Assembly (NCBI GenBank): GCA_946887105.1
Contig: CAMPKJ010000013.1
Coordinates: 1-39,956 of the forward strand
Length of the DNA stretch: 39,956 nt
Direction: 5' to 3'
Source: an uncultured Acidobacteriota bacterium
Lineage (GTDB): Bacteria > Acidobacteriota > Thermoanaerobaculia > Gp7-AA8
In this document: positions 18,021 to 25,440 of the stretch, piece by piece
How positions within the stretch are numbered: the stretch's first letter is position 1
Layout of the letters: each line of letters begins with the position of its first letter
Notes under the pieces: model-generated
The model's database searches: none
What the model was told of the DNA's origin: nothing
Seen by the model: the letters and a program-made list of their open reading frames with translations, nothing else
Translations under genes and position numbers: made by a program

Positions 18021-18803
18021 ATGCGCACGTTGCTCGTCGCTGCCACACTCTTCGCCGCGGTTACGGCCGGCGCCGCCGAGCTGTCCGAGACCATCGACCG
18101 CACCTTCGATGTCCGCGCCGGTGCCGATTTCGTTCTTTCGAATGTCAACGGCAGGATCACCATCACCTCGTGGGATCAGCCGAAGGTGCGCGTGATCGCG
18201 CGCAAGGAAGTCGAGGGCGATCGCGACGAGATCAAGAAAGCGTTGGCCGAGCTGCGCGTCGAGATGCAGCCGCGCAACGGCGGCCTGGTGGTCACGACGC
18301 GCTATCCGAAAGACCAGGAAGGCATCTCGTCGATCTTCTCCTGGCTGGCGGGCGATCACATCGATGCAAACGTCCGGTACGAGGTCACCCTGCCGCGCAC
18401 GATGAACGTCGACGTGAGCAACACGAATGGCGGCATTCATCTGACCGGCGTGGCCGGCAAGCACGAGCTCGAGACCACCAACGGCAAGATCGAAGTGGAG
18501 CGCTGCTCCGGCTCGCTCGACGCCTCGACGACCAACGGCGCCATCAACGCCGAGCTCCTCGACGTCGCGCCCGGTCATTCGCTGAGCTTCGAGACCACCA
18601 ACGGACCGATCAAGCTGGCGTTGCCGGCCCGCGCCCGCGCCAGCCTCGACGCCTCGACCACCAACGGCTCGATCAACAGCGACCTGCCGGTGGCCACGAC
18701 GCGCACGAGCAGCAATTCGCTGCGCGGTACGATCAATGGCGGCGGAACATCGCTGCGCATGCGCACGACGAACGGCGGGATCACGATCAAGAGCGTCAGC
18801 TGA
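18021..18803 (+). CDS. Exported DUF4097-type beta-repeat protein
   Basis: A 260-residue protein with a signal peptide (MRTLLVAATLFAAVTAGAAE). It is built of short beta repeats, each with an N-G turn: SNVNGRITI, SNTNGGIHL, ETTNGKIEV, STTNGAINA, ETTNGPIKL, STTNGSINS, TTNGGITIK. This is the pattern of DUF4097 (putative adhesin / YvlB-LiaX-like), a beta-helical fold often tied to the cell envelope. GGAGG lies before the ATG. It is divergent from the M28 gene, and its stop directly abuts the convergent stop at 18804. The exact function is unknown. Confidence 0.85.
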   Translation: MRTLLVAATLFAAVTAGAAELSETIDRTFDVRAGADFVLSNVNGRITITSWDQPKVRVIARKEVEGDRDEIKKALAELRVEMQPRNGGLVVTTRYPKDQEGISSIFSWLAGDHIDANVRYEVTLPRTMNVDVSNTNGGIHLTGVAGKHELETTNGKIEVERCSGSLDASTTNGAINAELLDVAPGHSLSFETTNGPIKLALPARARASLDASTTNGSINSDLPVATTRTSSNSLRGTINGGGTSLRMRTTNGGITIKSVS

Positions 18804-18992
18804 CTAATGAAGGGCGCGCCGCGTGTGATGCGCGTGCACGTGATGCGCGTGTACATCGCGACACACGCGGCCGCGCGCGCGCCGCAGCACCATCACGATC
18901 GCCGGCACGTTCAGAAAGCGGAACAGATCCACCGGCGCGGCGGGGATGAGGCTCATCGTTGCTGCGAGCAAGGCTTCACGCGCCAGTCTCAT
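18804..18992 (-). CDS. Small hypothetical protein, His-rich tail
   Basis: A possible 62-residue protein. Its ATG overlaps the stop of the ligase gene upstream as ATGA, and its stop touches the DUF4097 stop with no gap. The first 40 residues are mostly hydrophobic with PVDLFRFLNVPAIVMVL; the C-terminus is basic with HAHHVHAHH. The family is not recognised. Support comes only from the overlap and from filling the space exactly, so it may be a chance frame. Confidence 0.4.
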   Translation of the reverse strand: MRLAREALLAATMSLIPAAPVDLFRFLNVPAIVMVLRRARGRVCRDVHAHHVHAHHTRRALH

Positions 18993-20344
18993 GCCTGTTC
19001 GAAGTACCGCTTCCTTTCCCAGTCCGTGACCGCGGCATCGAACTTTCGCTGCTCGGTGCGGAAGAAGTGCAGGTAGTGCTCGATCACGTCCGCACCGAAC
19101 GTTTCACGCGCAAACATGCTTCCATCCAGCGCCGCGATCGCTTCGGGAAGCGAGTGCGGGACCTGCGGCAGGTGCTGCGCGCCGTACACGTCCCCTTCGA
19201 ACGCCTCGGGTGGCTCGATTCTGTTGGCGATGCCGTCCAATCCTGCGGCGAGCGTTGCCGCAAAGGCGAGGTACACATTCGCGTCCGCGCCTGCGGTGCG
19301 GCATTCGATGCGCAGGGACGAGCCATGTCCGACGATGCGAAAGCCGGCCGTGCGATTGTCGTAACACCACGCGATGCCGGTCGGCGCGAACGAGCCCGCG
19401 ACGTAGCGTTTGTACGACGCCGGATACGGCGCGAAGAACGGGAAGAGCTCGCGGATGTGCGCCATCCATCCGCCGAGGAACCAGCGGAACGTGTCGGAGC
19501 ACTTGATCGGGCCGAGCGATTGGTCCCCTTTGAATAGCGGCTCGCCGTCCGGACTCCACAGGCTCGCGTGAATGTGGCAGCTCGAGCCGGCGTAGCGCTC
19601 GTCCCACTTGGCCATGAACGTGACCGACTTGCCGTGCTGCCACGCGATCTCCTTCGCCGCGTGTTTGTAGATCGTATGGCGGTCCGCCATCTCCAGCAGC
19701 TCGGCGTAGCGCAGCCCGATCTCCTGCTGTCCCGGTCCCCACTCACCCTTCGATGACTCGACCGGGATGCCGGAGCGTTCCAGATGGCGGCGGATGTCGG
19801 CGATCAGGAACTCTTCCTTCGTGCCCTGGAAGATGTGGTAGTCCTCGATCAGGCGGCCGATCGGCTCGAGATTGATGAAGCCTTTCTTCGCCACGTCCTC
19901 GTACGAATCCTTGAACACGTACAGCTCGAGCTCGGACGCCCCCATGGCGACGTAGCCCTGCTCCGCGGCGCGCGCGATCTGTTTGCGCAGGATGTTGCGC
20001 GGCGCGTACGGCACGAGCGCGTCGCGTTCTTCCTCGTACACGTCGCACAGCACCATGGCGGTGCGGTCCAGCCACGACACGACGCGCAGCGTGTTGAAAT
20101 CGGGCACGGGACGGAAGTCGCCGTAGCCTTTCGCCCAGCTGGTGAACTGGTAGCCCTGCACGGGATCCATATCCATGTCGCACGCGAGCAGGTAATCGCA
20201 TGCATGGATCTCGCTCTGTTCGATGAAGAAACGTCCGACGATGCGCTTGCCGACCAGGCGGCCGTACATGTCGGGGAACACCACCAGCACGGTCTCGATG
20301 GCGCCGTCTTCGACGAGGCGTTTCAGTTCGGTGAGATCGATCAT
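18989..20344 (-). CDS. Glutamine synthetase family ligase (PuuA/GlnT-like)
   Basis: ATP-dependent ligase that joins glutamate to ammonia or an amine. The 451-residue protein has the N-terminal MYGRLVGKRI block, SELELYVF and WGPGQQEIGLRY for metal and glutamate binding, GSSCHIHASLW, and the RIECRTAGADANVYLA end motif. The adenylylation-site region of classical GlnA is not evident, and the sequence looks nearer to gamma-glutamylpolyamine synthetases than to GlnA. An aldehyde dehydrogenase upstream on the same strand supports a PuuA-PuuC type amine route. The Shine-Dalgarno GAGG (7 nt before ATG) lies inside the upstream repeat. Confidence 0.85.
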   Translation of the reverse strand: MIDLTELKRLVEDGAIETVLVVFPDMYGRLVGKRIVGRFFIEQSEIHACDYLLACDMDMDPVQGYQFTSWAKGYGDFRPVPDFNTLRVVSWLDRTAMVLCDVYEEERDALVPYAPRNILRKQIARAAEQGYVAMGASELELYVFKDSYEDVAKKGFINLEPIGRLIEDYHIFQGTKEEFLIADIRRHLERSGIPVESSKGEWGPGQQEIGLRYAELLEMADRHTIYKHAAKEIAWQHGKSVTFMAKWDERYAGSSCHIHASLWSPDGEPLFKGDQSLGPIKCSDTFRWFLGGWMAHIRELFPFFAPYPASYKRYVAGSFAPTGIAWCYDNRTAGFRIVGHGSSLRIECRTAGADANVYLAFAATLAAGLDGIANRIEPPEAFEGDVYGAQHLPQVPHSLPEAIAALDGSMFARETFGADVIEHYLHFFRTEQRKFDAAVTDWERKRYFEQA

Positions 20345-20349
20345 GTCGG

Positions 20350-20440
20350 GTCCTCGGAGTTCCTCGGGTTCCTCGGAGTTCCTCGGCCGGTCTCGTTTCC
20401 TCCGAGGAACTCCGAGGCACCGAGGAACCCGAGGAACTCC
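20350..20440. repeat. Inverted tandem-unit repeat, family A, copy 2
   Basis: The left arm (20350-20386) has four units of the AGTTCCTCGG type. The right arm (about 20399-20440) has four of the CGAGGAACTC type. It fills almost the whole gap between the aldehyde dehydrogenase stop (20442) and the ligase ATG (20344). On the minus strand its last GAGG sits 7 nt before that ATG, so the element appears to provide the ribosome-binding site. Confidence 0.9.
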
Positions 20441-20441
20441 A

Positions 20442-21818
20442 TCATGTGATGTCGATATACACGGTTTTCCACTCCGTGTAATGGTCGAGTGCCTGCAGGC
20501 CGAGCTCGCGTCCGAGGCCGCTGCGCTTCACGCCGCCGAACGGCGCTTCGAGATGGACGCTGCTGCCGGAGTTGATGGAGAGGTTGCCGGTCTGCACCGC
20601 GCGCGCGACGCGCATGGCCCGTCCGATGTCGCGCGTCCAGATGGATCCGGAGAGTCCGTACAGCGAGTCGTTGGCCATGCGCACGGCCTCGGCTTCATCC
20701 GCAAACGGCATCACCGCGACCACCGGTCCGAAGATCTCCTCGCGCACGATGGTCATCTCCGGCTTCGCATCGAGGAACACCGCTGGCCGCAGATAGGAGC
20801 CGCGTCCTTCCGGAGCGTCGCCGCCGCACGCGAGCGTTGCCCCTTCGCTGCGTCCGCTGGCGATGTATTTCATCACGCGCTCCCGATGCGCGCTGGTGAC
20901 GAGCGGCCCCATCTCCGTCTTTTCGTCGAGCGGATCACCAACGGCGATCGAGTTGAATTTCTCGATCAGCGCGCGCGAGAAGCGGTCGTAGATCGAGTGC
21001 TGCACGAAGATGCGGCTGCGCGCGCAGCAGTCCTGACCCGCGTTGCCGAGAGCACTCGATGCAGCAGAGGCGACGGCACGGTCGAAATCGCAGTCGTCGA
21101 AGATGAGGTTCGGCGATTTTCCGCCCAGCTCGAGGGAGACGCGCTTGATGTCGTCCGCGGCGAGCCGCATCACGTTCATCCCCACCTCGGTCGAGCCGGT
21201 GAATGCGACTTTGCGCACCAGCGGATGCTTGATCATCGCTTCGCCGACTTCCGGTCCCGAGCCGGTGACCACCGTGAATACGCCCTCGGGGATTCCGGCT
21301 TCGAGCGCGAGCTGCGCCAGGCGCATCGCCGTCAGCGGCGTCTGTTCCGCGGGCTTGAGCACGACCGTGTTGCCCATCGCCAGCGCGGGCGCCGATTTCC
21401 ACGACGCGATCGCGATCGGGAAGTTCCACGGCACGATGATTCCGCAGACGCCGACCGGTTCGCGGAACGACAGCAGCACGCCCGGCGCCGCGCCGGGGAT
21501 GGTCTGGCCTCCGACTTTGTTCGCGGCGCCGGCGTAGTACTCAAAGACGTTCGCCGCCAGTCCGGTTTCATCGCGCGATTCCGCGATCGGCTTGCCGACG
21601 TTGCGCGATTCGAGCTTGGCCAGTTCGTCCGCGTTCTCGCGGATCAGCGCGGCCAGCTTCGTGAGCAGCCGCGCGCGATCGCGGGTGTTGATCCGCCGCC
21701 ATTCCCCGGTGAACGCGCGCTGGGCGTTGCGCACCGCGGCGTCGACGTCGGCCGCATTCGCGCGGGGAACGGTCGCGAAGGATTCGCCGGTGGCGGGCTC
21801 GATGAGGGTGGTGGACAT
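20442..21818 (-). CDS. NAD(P)-dependent aldehyde dehydrogenase
   Basis: Oxidises an aldehyde to an acid. The 458 residues show the superfamily motifs: PWNFP (N132), FTGSTEVG, ELGGKSPN (E230) and catalytic C264 in GQDC. EEIFGPV follows near residue 350. It resembles PuuC and betaine-aldehyde or aminobutyraldehyde dehydrogenases, but the substrate cannot be read from the sequence. Beside the PuuA-like ligase, a gamma-glutamyl-aminobutyraldehyde substrate is plausible. AGGAGG precedes the ATG; the EamA gene lies 16 nt upstream. Confidence 0.93.
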   Translation of the reverse strand: MSTTLIEPATGESFATVPRANAADVDAAVRNAQRAFTGEWRRINTRDRARLLTKLAALIRENADELAKLESRNVGKPIAESRDETGLAANVFEYYAGAANKVGGQTIPGAAPGVLLSFREPVGVCGIIVPWNFPIAIASWKSAPALAMGNTVVLKPAEQTPLTAMRLAQLALEAGIPEGVFTVVTGSGPEVGEAMIKHPLVRKVAFTGSTEVGMNVMRLAADDIKRVSLELGGKSPNLIFDDCDFDRAVASAASSALGNAGQDCCARSRIFVQHSIYDRFSRALIEKFNSIAVGDPLDEKTEMGPLVTSAHRERVMKYIASGRSEGATLACGGDAPEGRGSYLRPAVFLDAKPEMTIVREEIFGPVVAVMPFADEAEAVRMANDSLYGLSGSIWTRDIGRAMRVARAVQTGNLSINSGSSVHLEAPFGGVKRSGLGRELGLQALDHYTEWKTVYIDIT

Positions 21819-21834
21819 CGTTGGCGGCCTCCTG

Positions 21835-22686
21835 CTAATCCGGTGCCGGTAGGTCCGTCACCGGCTCTCCCTGCATCGTGTGCCACGCGATCGCTGCCAG
21901 CACCACCGCGGCGCCCGCGATCGCGAAGCGCGATGGCTGTTCGCCGAGGAACAGCAGCACCCAGATCGGATTCGCGACCGGTTCGAGCATGCCCGTGAGC
22001 GAGGCCTGCGTGGCGGTCACGTGTTGCAGGCCTTTCACGAAGAACGCGTACGCGAGGCCGATCTGGAAGACGCCGAGGAAGAGCAGAGCGAGGAACGAGC
22101 GAAGCGAGAGCGAGAGATCGTTGGCGACGAACGGCAGCAGCGCGATGGCGATGGCGACGTTGCCCCACGTCACGGCGGCACGCGACGCGTCGTGCTCGCG
22201 GCGCAACGCCAGGATCAGCATCGCGAAGAAGACGCTCGAGAGCAGCGCCATCGCGTTGCCGGCCATGCCCCGCGCCTCGAACTTTCCGACGAAGAACAGC
22301 GCCATCCCGCCGAGCGCGAATACGATCGCGATCACGTCGCGGCGGCGCATCGGCTCGCGCAGCACGAACGGCGAGGCGAGCAGCACCCACACCACGCCCG
22401 CGTACTGCAGGAAAATCGCGTTGGCCGCGGTGGTCCACTTCGTCGCGATCACGAAGAATGTGAGACACAGGCCGTACGCCACGATCGCCGCGAAGAACGC
22501 CGGCGTGCGATGGAACCGCGTGCCGCCGCGGCGGAAAATCAGGAACAGCGTGATGGCCGCGAAGACGGAGCGATAGAACGTCACCTTCAGCGGCGGATCA
22601 TCGATCGCCTTGATGCCGATGCCGCCGGTCGACCAGAGCAATGCAGCGATGACGATGTAGAGGATGCCGAGACGGCGCGGACTCAC
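21835..22686 (-). CDS. EamA/DMT-superfamily transporter
   Basis: Inner-membrane permease with two EamA repeats and about ten membrane segments in 283 residues. LYIVIAALLWSTGGIGIKAI at the start and the TATQASLTGMLEPVANPIWV segment before the last helices are typical. The start is GTG at 22686. It is probably first in a unit with the aldehyde dehydrogenase and ligase, so it may export or import a related amine or amino acid (inference). Confidence 0.9.
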   Translation of the reverse strand: MSPRRLGILYIVIAALLWSTGGIGIKAIDDPPLKVTFYRSVFAAITLFLIFRRGGTRFHRTPAFFAAIVAYGLCLTFFVIATKWTTAANAIFLQYAGVVWVLLASPFVLREPMRRRDVIAIVFALGGMALFFVGKFEARGMAGNAMALLSSVFFAMLILALRREHDASRAAVTWGNVAIAIALLPFVANDLSLSLRSFLALLFLGVFQIGLAYAFFVKGLQHVTATQASLTGMLEPVANPIWVLLFLGEQPSRFAIAGAAVVLAAIAWHTMQGEPVTDLPAPD

Positions 22687-22694
22687 GGGCGCGT

Positions 22695-22700
22695 ACTGTA
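22695..22700 (-). promoter_or_regulatory. Probable -10 box of the EamA gene
   Basis: TACAGT on the minus strand lies exactly 8 nt before the GTG start at 22686, and there is no Shine-Dalgarno sequence. This is the same geometry as at the M28 and HEAT-lipoprotein genes and suggests a leaderless start. Confidence 0.45.
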
Positions 22701-22720
22701 GCGAGAACGGCCTCGATCAT

Positions 22721-23176
22721 CTAGTTCGCGATGTAGGGTCCACGCTCCATCTGCGCGCGGAGATCGCTTTCCGGTGCGGTGGAGCAGGGGAGCGGCTCTT
22801 CGGGCAGCGGAACGACCAGCGCGCACTCGCGGACGATCTCGGCCAGCATGCCGATCTCCAGCGGTTTGTTGAGCACGGCGGAGACGATGTCGGGGTCGAG
22901 ATACCCATCGTTCTTCGGATCGCGCACGGCCAGGATGAACGTGGTCGCATCCGGCCGCCGTTCGGCAAAGCGGACGATAAATGTTTCCCCTTCCGCGTTC
23001 GGCATGTCCATGTCGACCACCGCCATCGCGTAGTCGCATTGCGTCGCTTTTTCGAGCGCCTCCCTCGCGTTCACGGCCGTGTCCACTCCCACCGGCTGAT
23101 GGCGAAGGATGGTGAACATCATCGCGCGCAGCGCGTCGTTGCTCTCGACGATCAGCACTCTCGGTTCATCGCTCAT
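22721..23176 (-). CDS. Single-domain response regulator (receiver) 1
   Basis: A 151-residue CheY-like protein with no output domain. The phospho-acceptor is probably D55 in VVDMDMPN, with K104 in LNKPLE. The acidic pocket is ESND rather than DDD, and the switch Thr/Ser position is Ala (ILAVRD), so signalling may be atypical. The last 25 residues are a non-receiver tail. A second receiver lies 36 nt upstream on the same strand; no histidine kinase gene is nearby. Confidence 0.85.
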   Translation of the reverse strand: MSDEPRVLIVESNDALRAMMFTILRHQPVGVDTAVNAREALEKATQCDYAMAVVDMDMPNAEGETFIVRFAERRPDATTFILAVRDPKNDGYLDPDIVSAVLNKPLEIGMLAEIVRECALVVPLPEEPLPCSTAPESDLRAQMERGPYIAN

Positions 23177-23212
23177 GAACTGGGTCGAATCTCAAAACAC
23201 ATGCCACGGCGC

Positions 23213-23653
23213 TCAGTTTGCCTCCTTCGGCGGCGCGCTGGGATGCTGCGGAATGTCGTGACAACTCTCCAGCTGTTCGCGCCGTTCCGTCGCCTCCAGG
23301 CAAGCCGCGACCGTGTCGACGAGCAACTCGATGTCGAACGGCTTCTGGATCGTGCCGATCACGAAGCTCGTATCGAATCTCCGCTGCTCGAGGCCGGCGG
23401 TGAGCACGAGCACCAGCGGGCGCGTGGCCGGTGGCATGCGGCTGATGTGTTCGAGCACTTCGTAGCCGTTCATGCGAGGCATCATCAGGTCGAGCACGAC
23501 CAGCGCGTAGCGGCACGCTGCCAGATGCTCGAGCGCATCGACGCCGTTTCGCGCACTGTCGACCGGCAGCCCGCGGCGCCGAATGACCGTCATCAGTAAA
23601 GCGCGAATGGGATCATCGTCATCGACGATGAGAATTCGTTTTTCGAGTCGCAT
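23213..23653 (-). CDS. Single-domain response regulator (receiver) 2
   Basis: A 146-residue receiver with the standard pocket: DDDD at 11-14, D55 in VLDLMMPRMNG, T85 and K104 in IQKP. A short Glu/Pro-rich tail follows. It precedes receiver 1 and shares its length and layout, so the pair probably arose by duplication and may be co-transcribed. The upstream 23654-23722 is A/T-richer than its surroundings and could hold the promoter. Confidence 0.88.
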   Translation of the reverse strand: MRLEKRILIVDDDDPIRALLMTVIRRRGLPVDSARNGVDALEHLAACRYALVVLDLMMPRMNGYEVLEHISRMPPATRPLVLVLTAGLEQRRFDTSFVIGTIQKPFDIELLVDTVAACLEATERREQLESCHDIPQHPSAPPKEAN

Positions 23654-23722
23654 GCCCGCACACGCCGCCTCCGCTGGCCGACGCCAAATAAATTGTGACC
23701 AGCAATTTACGCGCCGTCTTAT

Positions 23723-24283
23723 CTATTTGACGAGACGGGAGATGGCGCGGAACTCGTCCGTACCCGCGGCGACCGTCAGCTCGAACAGCGCCATCTCGGT
23801 GGAGGTCCGCTTCGCGCCATCCGAGGCCATCCGCTGCAACGCGATCTCGCGGTTTTGCGCCGTGCGCGAGGAAGCCGCATCGGCGATTACGCTGACTGCA
23901 AAGTCGCGCGCCAGCAGGTCCTCGACAGTTTGGTAGACGCAGACGTGCGTCTCGACGCCGGCGATCAGAATCTGCGTGCGCCCCAGCGCCGCCAGCCCTG
24001 CTGAGAACGCCTCGCAGCCGTACGCGGAGAAGCACGACTTCTCGACCGGTGCGTAGCCGCCCGTTGCCTCGAGTGCGCGGCGCACGCGATCGACGGTCGG
24101 CCCCAGTCCCTTCACGTATTGCTCGGTGAGGAGCACCGGCACGCCCAGGATGTGGCAGCCGTGCACCAGGCGCTCGAGGTTGAGGATGACGTTCGCCGAG
24201 CCGTCGATGACCGGCATCAACTTTTCCTGGACGTCAATGATGACCAGCGCTGTGTCGTCGCGATGCAGTTTCATGGCTTTCAT
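23723..24283 (-). CDS. Isochorismatase-fold cysteine hydrolase
   Basis: A 186-residue hydrolase of the isochorismatase/nicotinamidase superfamily. The triad is visible: D17 (VIIDVQEKL), K82 (APVEKSCFSA) and C115 (GVETHVCVYQT). It is most like the YcaC-type hydrolases of unknown substrate. The ATG at 24283 overlaps the stop of the dehydrogenase as ATGA; the frame stays open much further upstream inside that gene and was not used. ATG 24274 is an alternative. Confidence 0.88.
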   Translation of the reverse strand: MKAMKLHRDDTALVIIDVQEKLMPVIDGSANVILNLERLVHGCHILGVPVLLTEQYVKGLGPTVDRVRRALEATGGYAPVEKSCFSAYGCEAFSAGLAALGRTQILIAGVETHVCVYQTVEDLLARDFAVSVIADAASSRTAQNREIALQRMASDGAKRTSTEMALFELTVAAGTDEFRAISRLVK

Positions 24284-25197
24284 ACCACCCGATGCAGCGG
24301 CTCCGAGCCGCGGAGAAACAGGAGCACGTTCGTCGCCGCGAGGCGCGCCATCGCATTCCGCGCCTCCTCGGTGGCCGATCCGATGTGCGGCAGGAGCACC
24401 ACATTCTTCATCGACAGCAGGCGCGGATGCACGCGCGGCTCGTGCTCGTACACGTCGAGACCCGCGCCGCGGATCGTGCCGCGCTCGAGCGCATCGCAAA
24501 GCGCTTCCTCGTCGACCAGCGGACCGCGCGAGGTGTTGATGAGATACGCATCGCGTTTCATCTTCGCCAGCGCGGCGGCGTCGATCAGATGATGCGTCTC
24601 CTGCGACAGGGGCACGTGCAGCGACACGATATCGCTCGTGGCCAGGAGCTCATCGAGCGAGTCGCCGCGGCGCGCGCCGATGATCTCCATGCCGAATGCG
24701 CGCGCGCGATGCGCCACCGCGCTGCCGATGCGGCCCATGCCGATGATGCCCAGCCGCTTTCCCTGCAGCGACGCGCCGAGAAAGGCGAGCGGTTCCCACT
24801 CGCAGCGGCCGGTCGCGCGCAGTTCCGCATCGCTTTCCACGATGCGCCGCGTGATCCCGAGGATCAGTGCCATGGTCAGGTCCGCGGTGGCCTCGGTGAG
24901 CACGCCCGGCGTGTTCGTCACCGTCACGCCGAGCTCGCGCGCCGCGGCGAGATCGATGTTGTTGTAGCCGACCGCGAAGTTCGAAACGATGCGCAGGTTC
25001 GGATTCGATTCCAGCACGTGCCGCGTGATCGGGTCCGAAAGCAGCACGATGGCCGCATCCGCCTCCGCCAGCAGCGTGGCCACGTCGTCCTCGGAACGGT
25101 CATGTTCCGTCGGGTGCGCGACGACGTCGAAGTGCGGCGCGAGCAATTCCGTAGCCAGCGCCGGGAACTCCGCGGTGAGCACGACCGTGTAGCGCAT
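24280..25197 (-). CDS. D-isomer-specific 2-hydroxyacid dehydrogenase
   Basis: NAD(P)H-dependent oxidoreductase of the glyoxylate/hydroxypyruvate reductase type, 305 residues. The nucleotide loop GIIGMGRIGSA has Gly 153, 155 and 158. Catalytic residues are R224 (NTSRGPL), E253 (YEHEP) and H271 (LPHIGSAT). VGYNNIDLAAARELGV is the usual substrate-domain block. It overlaps the hydrolase gene (ATGA), so the two are probably made together. The true substrate is not readable. Confidence 0.93.
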   Translation of the reverse strand: MRYTVVLTAEFPALATELLAPHFDVVAHPTEHDRSEDDVATLLAEADAAIVLLSDPITRHVLESNPNLRIVSNFAVGYNNIDLAAARELGVTVTNTPGVLTEATADLTMALILGITRRIVESDAELRATGRCEWEPLAFLGASLQGKRLGIIGMGRIGSAVAHRARAFGMEIIGARRGDSLDELLATSDIVSLHVPLSQETHHLIDAAALAKMKRDAYLINTSRGPLVDEEALCDALERGTIRGAGLDVYEHEPRVHPRLLSMKNVVLLPHIGSATEEARNAMARLAATNVLLFLRGSEPLHRVV

Positions 25198-25204
25198 GCG
25201 TCAG

Positions 25205-25232
25205 CGATGCACGATGAACGATGAACGATGGG
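25205..25232. repeat. Family D tandem-unit array, left arm
   Basis: Four 7-nt units: CGATGCA, CGATGAA, CGATGAA, CGATGGG. It is the inverted partner of the array at 25399-25440, and the two arms face inward with CGATGGG and CCCATCG. A 56-codon membrane-protein gene fills the space between them. On the minus strand this arm starts directly after that gene's stop codon. Confidence 0.9.
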
Positions 25233-25403
25233 TCATGCGCGCCGGTCCCGCGTGAGGATCCATCCGAGTACGTACAGAAATCCGCCGAGCGCGAGCAGCT
25301 GAACTTCCGTACGAATCTCGCCGCGCACGAGTCCGTACAGCAACCCGATCGGCAGGATGATCATGCCGATGATCTGCAGGAGACGTCCGATCGTCGCGCC
25401 CAT
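25233..25403 (-). CDS. Small two-helix membrane protein (56 aa)
   Basis: The protein starts MGATIGRLLQIIGMIILPIG and has two hydrophobic segments (about 5-25 and 35-52) separated by a charged turn (VRGEIRTEV), ending TRDRRA. The frame was read directly from the bases. It is an inner-membrane protein of unknown function; I recall no named family. The start codon lies inside the last unit of the right repeat arm, with GAGGAACG in front as a possible ribosome-binding site. The gene exactly fills the space between the two inverted arms. Confidence 0.75.
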   Translation of the reverse strand: MGATIGRLLQIIGMIILPIGLLYGLVRGEIRTEVQLLALGGFLYVLGWILTRDRRA

Positions 25404-25440
25404 CGTTCCTCGTTCCTCGTTCCTCGTTCATCGTTCATCG
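25399..25440. repeat. Family D tandem-unit array, right arm
   Basis: Six exact 7-nt units read on the minus strand: CGATGAA, CGATGAA, CGAGGAA three times, then CGATGGG. The first unit contains the TGA stop of the HEAT-cyclophilin gene. The last unit contains the ATG of the 56-residue protein, with GAGG four bases before it. The array is the whole intercistronic region. Confidence 0.92.

Noticed and set aside
15796..18195. Open frame of 799 codons on the plus strand opposite the M28 peptidase
   Set aside because: The peptidase has all metal ligands and membrane segments; the opposite frame has only charged shadow sequence and crosses the start of the DUF4097 gene in another frame.
25205..25440. 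CRISPR-like array
   Set aside because: Units are 7 nt and directly tandem with no spacers, the arms are inverted, and there are no cas genes nearby.
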